From positions 1 through 12,400 of the forward strand of contig JAHFGZ010000002.1 in the NCBI GenBank assembly GCA_023247155.1: a DNA stretch of 12,400 nucleotides, written 5' to 3'. The notes beneath the pieces are model-generated. The model worked only from the letters and a program-made list of their open reading frames with translations. It searched no databases and was not told the origin of the DNA. Of this stretch, positions 6,022 to 12,400 are shown one piece after another. The DNA is from Candidatus Omnitrophota bacterium. Its GTDB lineage: Bacteria; Omnitrophota; Gorgyraeia; Aquiviventales; Aquiviventaceae. Numbering within the stretch: the stretch's first letter is position 1; every line of letters starts with the position of its first letter. The translations under genes were made by a program, and so were the position numbers.

Positions 6022-6841
6022 TGAAAAACTGGTCCTGGATCTCGAGACGCAGCGGGATTTCGCCGAGGTGGAGGGGCGCAAGATGGAGCTCCTCGGCGTC
6101 TCCTGCGTCGGCGTCTACGGCTACCAGGAGGACCGCTACGAGGCGTACCTCGAAGCGGACCTCGCCGCGAAGCTCGCCCCGCGCCTCCAAGCCGCCGAGC
6201 TCCTCATCGGCTTCAACATCCGGCGCTTCGACCTGCCGGTGCTTGCGCCCTACCTGCCGTATCCCGTGACCACGCTGCCGGTGCTCGACATCATGGAGGA
6301 CATCGTCAAGCACCTCGGCCACCGGCTCAGCCTGGACGCGCTCGCGCAGGCGACGCTGGGCCGCGGGAAGTCCGGGAGCGGGCTCGACGCGCTGAAATGG
6401 TTCAAGGAGGGGCGCTTCGACCTCATCACGACGTACTGCCTGGACGACGTGAAGCTGACGAAGGAGCTCTACGACTACGGCAAGCAGCACGGGCGGCTCT
6501 TTGCCACGAGCCGCTTCAGCGCCGAGAAGCTCCAGATCCCCGTCTTCTGGCCCGAGCGCAAGCGGGACGTCGGCGCCATCGCCAAGATGCTCACCGAGGC
6601 GTTCGAGAAGCGGCTCCAGGTGGAGATCGAGTACCTCTCGCAGAGCGTCGCCAGCGGCGAGTCGCCGCAGCGCGTGCGCTGCGTGGACGTCTACGCCATC
6701 CGCGAGCCCTACTTCGAGGGCTTCTGCCACTTCCGAAAGGGCCTGCGGCAGTTCCGCATCGACCGCATCATCGACATCAAACCGACCTGGCAGCGCTACA
6801 CGATCCCCCCGGACTTCGTCCCGACCGCCGTCGCGGAATGA
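6014..6841 (+). CDS. RNase H-like DEDDy 3'-5' exonuclease fused to a WYL domain
   Basis: A 275-residue two-domain protein. Residues 5-165 are an RNase H-like exonuclease domain: Exo I as DLET (Asp9, Glu11), Exo II as GFNIRRFD (66-73, Asp73), and Exo III as YCLDD (Tyr141, Asp145), which is the DEDDy pattern with all acidic residues intact. Residues ~183-268 resemble a WYL domain: helix RDVGAIAKMLTEAFEKR, strand VEIEYLS, a strand near CVDVYAIRE, and the conserved RQFRIDRIIDI (245-255). WYL domains bind ligands, often nucleic acid or nucleotides, and usually sit on transcription factors. The start is ATG 6014 or 6017; 6017 is the homologue of the remnant at 4355. The end overlaps the next gene by 4 bases (ATGA). 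The RNA or DNA target is unknown. Confidence 0.75.
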   Translation: MMAEKLVLDLETQRDFAEVEGRKMELLGVSCVGVYGYQEDRYEAYLEADLAAKLAPRLQAAELLIGFNIRRFDLPVLAPYLPYPVTTLPVLDIMEDIVKHLGHRLSLDALAQATLGRGKSGSGLDALKWFKEGRFDLITTYCLDDVKLTKELYDYGKQHGRLFATSRFSAEKLQIPVFWPERKRDVGAIAKMLTEAFEKRLQVEIEYLSQSVASGESPQRVRCVDVYAIREPYFEGFCHFRKGLRQFRIDRIIDIKPTWQRYTIPPDFVPTAVAE

Positions 6842-7650
6842 ACGTGACGATCCTCGGCGCCGGCACGGCGATCCCCGCCCGGGACCACAGTCCGGCCGGC
6901 CTCTTCGTCGAGGCGGGCGGGGAGCGGCTGCTCTTCGACGCCGGACCCGGGACGCTTCAGCGGCTGCACGCGGCGGGGGGCAGCCTCTTCACCCTCGACC
7001 GCGTCTTCCTCACCCACTACCACCTCGACCACTGCCTGGACCTGGCGAGCCTCCTCTTTGCCCTGCGCATCCCGGCCCCCTCGCCGGGGGCGGCCCCCCG
7101 CTGGCTTCGCCATCTCCCCCGCCAGGCGGGGGAGTCGTGCCCGCCCCGCGCGCCGCTTGCGGTCTACGGCCCGCCCGGCTTGAAGCGGCTCTACCGACGG
7201 CTCAACCGCGCGCTCAACGGCTGGCTCACCCCGCGGCACTATGCGCTCCGGCTGAAGGAGCTCAAGGAGACCTCGGTGAAGCTGGGGAAGGGGGCGACGG
7301 TGCGCGCGCGCTGGATGCGCCATGCCGCGCCGGCGCTCGGCTACCGGCTGGAGGCTGAAGGGAAACGCATCGCGTATTCGGGGGACACGGACGTCTGCGA
7401 CGCGCTCGTCGAGCTCGGCCGCGACACGCACCTGCTCATCCTCGAGTGTTCCGTGCCCGATGAGCGCAAGGTGGCAGGCCACCTCACCCCGACCGAGTGC
7501 GGCCGCATCGCGGCGGCGGCCAACTGCCGGCACCTCGCGCTGACCCATTTCTATCCGGTCTTCAAGGGCTACGACATCCGGGGACGGGTGCGCCGCGCCT
7601 TCCGCGGCCGCCTGACCCTGGCCCGCGACTTCACCTCCTTCACGCTTTGA
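6838..7650 (+). CDS. Metallo-beta-lactamase fold hydrolase, RNase Z-like
   Basis: A 270-residue MBL-fold protein starting in the ATGA overlap with the exonuclease gene, so translation is coupled. The metal site is complete: THYHLDH (His60, His62, Asp64, His65), His162 in RHAAPALGYRL, Asp183 in YSGDTD and His237 in LTHFYP. The start NVTILGAGTAIPARDHSPAG is typical of RNase Z/ElaC-like and related hydrolases. It lacks an obvious RNase Z exosite arm, although residues 118-140 replace it with a basic helical stretch. Function could be RNA 3' processing or a small-molecule phosphodiesterase. Residues ~82-105 are an unusual Pro/Arg-rich insert coded by hairpin-forming DNA. The stop codon overlaps the htpX promoter. 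Confidence 0.82.
   Translation: MNVTILGAGTAIPARDHSPAGLFVEAGGERLLFDAGPGTLQRLHAAGGSLFTLDRVFLTHYHLDHCLDLASLLFALRIPAPSPGAAPRWLRHLPRQAGESCPPRAPLAVYGPPGLKRLYRRLNRALNGWLTPRHYALRLKELKETSVKLGKGATVRARWMRHAAPALGYRLEAEGKRIAYSGDTDVCDALVELGRDTHLLILECSVPDERKVAGHLTPTECGRIAAAANCRHLALTHFYPVFKGYDIRGRVRRAFRGRLTLARDFTSFTL
7084..7134. repeat. Hairpin-forming insert inside the MBL gene
   Basis: It contains a perfect inverted repeat, CTCCCCCGCC (7114-7123), a single A, and GGCGGGGGAG (7125-7134), preceded by a second GC palindrome (CGGGGG, CGG, CCCCCG around 7085-7099). The DNA codes for the segment RWLRHLPRQAGESC, which interrupts the expected loop between LLFALRIPAP and PLAVYGPPG. The form suggests an inserted palindromic repeat kept in frame. 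Confidence 0.6.
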
Positions 7651-7674
7651 CAGACCCTCCCGGGGGTCTATAAT
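7647..7674 (+). promoter_or_regulatory. Consensus sigma70 promoter for htpX
   Basis: TTGACA (7647-7652) and TATAAT (7669-7674) are both perfect consensus hexamers with a 16-base spacer. The -35 overlaps the TGA stop of the MBL gene at 7648-7650. Transcription would start near 7681 and give an htpX leader of about 35 bases. Confidence 0.85.
7652..7669. promoter_or_regulatory. Palindrome filling the htpX promoter spacer
   Basis: AGACCC at 7652-7657 and GGGTCT at 7664-7669 form an inverted repeat that fills the space between -35 and -10. It is placed as a repressor operator would be. As RNA from upstream it is also a short GC hairpin that could help end the msrB-MBL transcript, but no U-tract follows. 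Confidence 0.4.
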
Positions 7675-7715
7675 AGAGGAAACTCGGCATTCACCCACCA
7701 AGAGGAGGCCAATCC

Positions 7716-8570
7716 ATGAACGTGCTCAAAACCGGGCTCTTGCTCTCTCTGTTGACCGTCCTGCTGGTGCTTGTCGGCCAGCTCATGGGCGGCCCGCAGG
7801 GCGCCACGACGACGTTTGTCTTCGCCCTGCTGATGAACCTGGGCGTCTATTGGTTCAGCGACAAGATGGTGCTGGCCATGTACCGGGCCAAGCCCTTGAG
7901 CGAGGCCGAGGCGCCGCAGGTCTACCGGGCGGTGCGCGAGATCGCCTCGCGCGAGCGCATGCCGATGCCGAAGCTCTATTGGCTGCCGACGGCGACGCCC
8001 AACGCGTTCGCCACGGGCCGCAGCCCCAGGCGCGCCGCGGTCGCCGTGACGTCGGGACTCCTGGAGCTCGTGAACGAGGAGGAGCTCAAGGGGGTCCTGG
8101 CGCATGAGCTCTCCCACGTGAAGAACCGCGACACGCTCGTCATGTCCATCGCCGCGGCCGTCGCCGGCGCCATCGCCATGCTGGCCCACTGGGCGCGGTG
8201 GGGTTTGATGTGGGGCGGGCGCAGCGATGACCGGAAGAGCGGCAACGCCGCGGTGCAGCTGGTGGCGCTCCTGCTCATCGCGATCCTCGCGCCGCTGGCC
8301 GCGATGCTGATCCAGTTGGCGATCTCCCGGACGCGGGAGTACGGGGCGGATGAGACCGGCGCCCGGCTGACCGGCAACCCGTCCGGGCTGGCGAGCGCGC
8401 TGGAGAAGCTCGAGGCGGGGGTGCGCGCCCGCCCGCTGGACGGCGCCAACCCGGCGACGGCGCACCTGTTCATCGTGAACCCGCTGCGCGCGGACGCGAT
8501 CGCCAAGCTCTTCTCGACGCATCCGCCGATCCAGGAGCGCGTGCGCCGCCTGCGCAGCATGCGACTCTAA
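7716..8570 (+). CDS. htpX: HtpX membrane zinc metalloprotease (M48)
   Basis: A 284-residue HtpX homologue, at the usual length. HtpX cleaves misfolded membrane proteins in the cytoplasmic membrane, alongside FtsH. Two N-terminal spans (about 4-25 and 31-48) precede the protease domain. HELSH at 130-134 supplies the zinc ligands His130 and His134 and the catalytic Glu131. SRTREYGADE (204-213) provides Glu208 as third ligand. Two further spans are near 142-157 and 179-200. LYWLPTATPNAFATG (88-102) and the ending STHPPIQERVRRLRSM are typical of HtpX. AGAGGAGG at 7701-7708 lies 7 bases before the ATG. It has its own consensus promoter and a downstream terminator-like structure, so it is probably a single-gene unit. 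Confidence 0.95.
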   Translation: MNVLKTGLLLSLLTVLLVLVGQLMGGPQGATTTFVFALLMNLGVYWFSDKMVLAMYRAKPLSEAEAPQVYRAVREIASRERMPMPKLYWLPTATPNAFATGRSPRRAAVAVTSGLLELVNEEELKGVLAHELSHVKNRDTLVMSIAAAVAGAIAMLAHWARWGLMWGGRSDDRKSGNAAVQLVALLLIAILAPLAAMLIQLAISRTREYGADETGARLTGNPSGLASALEKLEAGVRARPLDGANPATAHLFIVNPLRADAIAKLFSTHPPIQERVRRLRSMRL

Positions 8571-8611
8571 CAGGCCCCACCACCGTCTGACAAACGCCAG
8601 GTACCCCAATA

Positions 8612-8667
8612 CTTAGGTCCCCCATGCAGTATTTTCCACTACAGGTGGTATCTAAGCTGCATTTTTT
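8612..8667 (+). terminator. Probable htpX terminator or alternative-fold element
   Basis: ATGCAG (8624-8629) pairs with CTGCAT (8657-8662), which runs straight into a T6 tract (8662-8667). Inside is a smaller CCAC/GTGG stem (about 8636-8648). The stem is short for an intrinsic terminator. CTTAG (8612-8616) can instead pair with CTAAG (8652-8656), which would exclude or cross the first stem. Confidence 0.45.
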
Positions 8668-8670
8668 GGC

Positions 8671-8698
8671 TTGACAAGGGTTGACCCTATGCTACAGT
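8671..8698 (+). promoter_or_regulatory. Promoter for the nrdJ operon
   Basis: TTGACA (8671-8676), a 16-base spacer and TACAGT (8693-8698), preceded by TGC as an extended -10. Predicted initiation near 8705 leaves a leader of about 70 bases before nrdJ. The surrounding stretch is much more AT-rich than the genes on either side. Confidence 0.65.
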
Positions 8699-8712
8699 GG
8701 TATTGAAGGACC

Positions 8713-8751
8713 CCAACAGATTGTGGATATTCCTGTGAACAGCGCCAACAG
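8713..8751 (+). promoter_or_regulatory. Direct repeats and DnaA-box-like site in the nrdJ leader
   Basis: CCAACAG-N-TTG occurs at 8713 and again at 8745, exactly 32 bases apart, about three helical turns. Between them TGTGGATAT (8722-8730) differs by one base from the complement of the DnaA box TTATCCACA. The block lies just downstream of the predicted start site, a repressor-like position. NrdR boxes are typically paired at about this spacing, but these do not match that consensus well. Confidence 0.35.
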
Positions 8752-8777
8752 CTTGGGTGTAGAGGAGGAGCAGCGTC

Positions 8778-11540
<2,763 letters not shown>

Positions 11541-11554
11541 CGGAGGGCTGACGC

Positions 11555-11800
11555 ATGGGATGGTTCGCGACGCCTGAGCTCTCGAAGAAGTGCCACGCGT
11601 TCATCCAGGCGTACTGGGGCCAGGACGGGATCGAGCAGGTCATGGAGCGGCCGGTGAGCTGGGTGCGCCACGAGGCCAACCCGCACCTCAAGCAGCTCCG
11701 GCGCAAGCGGAAGCGGCTGCCGCTCATCTCGGTCACCGGCACCGTCAACCGCATCCACCTGGCGCTCTCCACCGAGAAGAAAGGAGCCCGGCATGTTTGA
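11555..11800 (+). CDS. Small basic protein of unknown function between nrdJ and dcd
   Basis: I do not recognise this 81-residue protein. It is supported as a gene by GGAGGG at 11542-11547, 7 bases before the ATG, its start 14 bases after nrdJ, and an 8-base overlap with dcd that implies translational coupling. It has no membrane segment or signal peptide. A mixed, aromatic N-terminal part (residues 1-37, four Trp/Tyr near 17-36) is followed by a basic cluster RRKRKR (49-54) and a short strand-like LPLISVTGTVNRIHLAL. The basic patch would suit nucleic acid or nucleotide contact, but that is a guess. Its place between two dNTP-synthesis genes suggests a linked role or a regulator of either enzyme. 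Confidence 0.7.
   Translation: MGWFATPELSKKCHAFIQAYWGQDGIEQVMERPVSWVRHEANPHLKQLRRKRKRLPLISVTGTVNRIHLALSTEKKGARHV
11781..11786 (+). promoter_or_regulatory. Ribosome binding site deciding the dcd start
   Basis: AAGGAG lies 6 bases before the ATG at 11793, inside the end of the small ORF. It supports the N-terminally extended form of Dcd over an internal GTG at 11892. Confidence 0.7.
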
Positions 11801-12400
11801 GGCGCAGACGAAGCTCACCGAGCTGCCCGAGCACATCCCCGGCTCGCCGTTCGCGATCGCCGGGGGGGGCAAGTCCACCGGGCGCATCCTGGTGGACTGG
11901 GAGATTCGCGAGTACGTGAAACAGTTCCACATGTTGGAGCCCTTCGAAGAACATTTAAAAAGGGACGGGGTCATTTCCTACGGCCTCTCCTCGATGGGCT
12001 ATGACATCCGGGTGACCGACGAGTTCAAGGTGTTCACGAACCTCAAGCAGGCGGTGGTGGACCCGAAGCAGTTTTCGCCGGACTCGTTCGTGGACTTGAA
12101 GGGCCCGGTGTGCATCGTGCCGCCCAACTCCTTCGCGCTGGCTCGCTCGGTGGAATACTTTCGGATGCCGCGCTCGGTGCTGGGGCTGTGCCTGGGCAAG
12201 TCGAGCTACGCGCGCTGCGGCATCGTCGTGAACATCACGCCGCTTGAGCCGAGCTGGGAAGGGCACCTGACCATCGAGATCTCCAACACGACGCCGCTGC
12301 CGGCGCGCATCTACTCGTTCGAGGGGATCGCCCAGGTCCTGTTCTTCGAGGCGGGCTCGCTGCCGGAGGTGTCGTACGCCGACCGCAAGGGGAAGTACCA
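11793..12400 (+). CDS. dcd: dCTP deaminase (3' end beyond window)
   Basis: The first 202 codons are present; the frame is still open at the window end. Dcd deaminates dCTP to dUTP, the main route to dUMP and so to dTMP in many bacteria. Family motifs: ISYGLSSMGYDIRV (61-74), IVPPNSFALARSVEYF (108-123), GKSSYARCGIVVNITPLEP (135-153) with Ser137 and Arg141 matching E. coli Ser111 and Arg115, and the catalytic Glu162 in TIEISNTTPLPARIY. GIAQVLFFEA and VSYADRKGKY are also typical. Relative to standard Dcd it has about 30 extra N-terminal residues, including AGGGKSTGR. The start codon overlaps the end of the small ORF by 8 bases. With nrdJ it makes a deoxynucleotide-supply operon. Confidence 0.93.
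   Translation, partial: MFEAQTKLTELPEHIPGSPFAIAGGGKSTGRILVDWEIREYVKQFHMLEPFEEHLKRDGVISYGLSSMGYDIRVTDEFKVFTNLKQAVVDPKQFSPDSFVDLKGPVCIVPPNSFALARSVEYFRMPRSVLGLCLGKSSYARCGIVVNITPLEPSWEGHLTIEISNTTPLPARIYSFEGIAQVLFFEAGSLPEVSYADRKGKY

Noticed and set aside
6397..6837. A longer MBL protein beginning at 6397
   Set aside because: The extension is a shadow frame of the exonuclease-WYL gene; the MBL fold begins at the ATG at 6838 in the ATGA overlap.
8571..8777. Cobalamin riboswitch before the B12-dependent nrdJ
   Set aside because: No B12-box-like sequence is visible, and the predicted promoter at 8671-8698 leaves a leader of only ~70 bases, too short for that riboswitch.

Overview
The window is a GC-rich (roughly two-thirds G+C by eye) bacterial chromosome segment, densely coded. 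It carries a TldD protease, an HtpX protease, a class II (B12-dependent) ribonucleotide reductase and a dCTP deaminase. There is no phage, plasmid or transposase signature. Paired palindromic GGnnCCGGnnCC repeats between genes and a long hairpin inside one gene suggest an uncultivated, repeat-bearing lineage. I cannot assign the phylum from sequence alone.

Layout: (1) 1-1516, minus strand: the first 13 codons of a probable tldE/pmbA and a complete tldD. (2) 1517-1627: a divergent intergenic region holding a palindromic repeat pair and possible -10 elements very close to both start codons. (3) 1628-3751, plus strand: a circularly permuted ATP-grasp protein of unknown substrate, then an ICMT-family membrane methyltransferase. 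(4) 3755-3828: a second repeat pair running into the 5' side of msrB. (5) 3872-7650: msrB, a cmoA plus ICMT-family pair, an RNase H-like exonuclease fused to a WYL domain, and an overlapping RNase Z-like metallo-beta-lactamase protein. (6) 7647-8570: a consensus sigma70 promoter and htpX. (7) 8571-8777: a terminator-like structure, then a promoter region with a DnaA-box-like site and spaced direct repeats. (8) 8778-12400: nrdJ, a small unknown ORF and dcd (cut by the window end), a deoxynucleotide-supply operon.

The most informative region is 4355-6022. Directly after the msrB stop codon lies a frameshifted remnant of the first ~25 codons of the exonuclease gene whose intact copy starts 1.66 kb downstream. 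Between the two copies sit cmoA and an ICMT-family gene of visibly lower GC. The far edge of that segment encodes what looks like the first ~18 codons of a miaB-type gene (TYG-stop-RMDERD against the family's TYGCQMNERD). I read this as a cassette placed into an older msrB-exonuclease-MBL operon, leaving broken gene heads at both edges. The pairing of a carboxy-SAM synthase (CmoA) with membrane methyltransferases, with no cmoB visible in the window, is the best candidate for unexplored biochemistry here. The exonuclease-WYL fusion coupled to an RNase Z-like hydrolase is the second.
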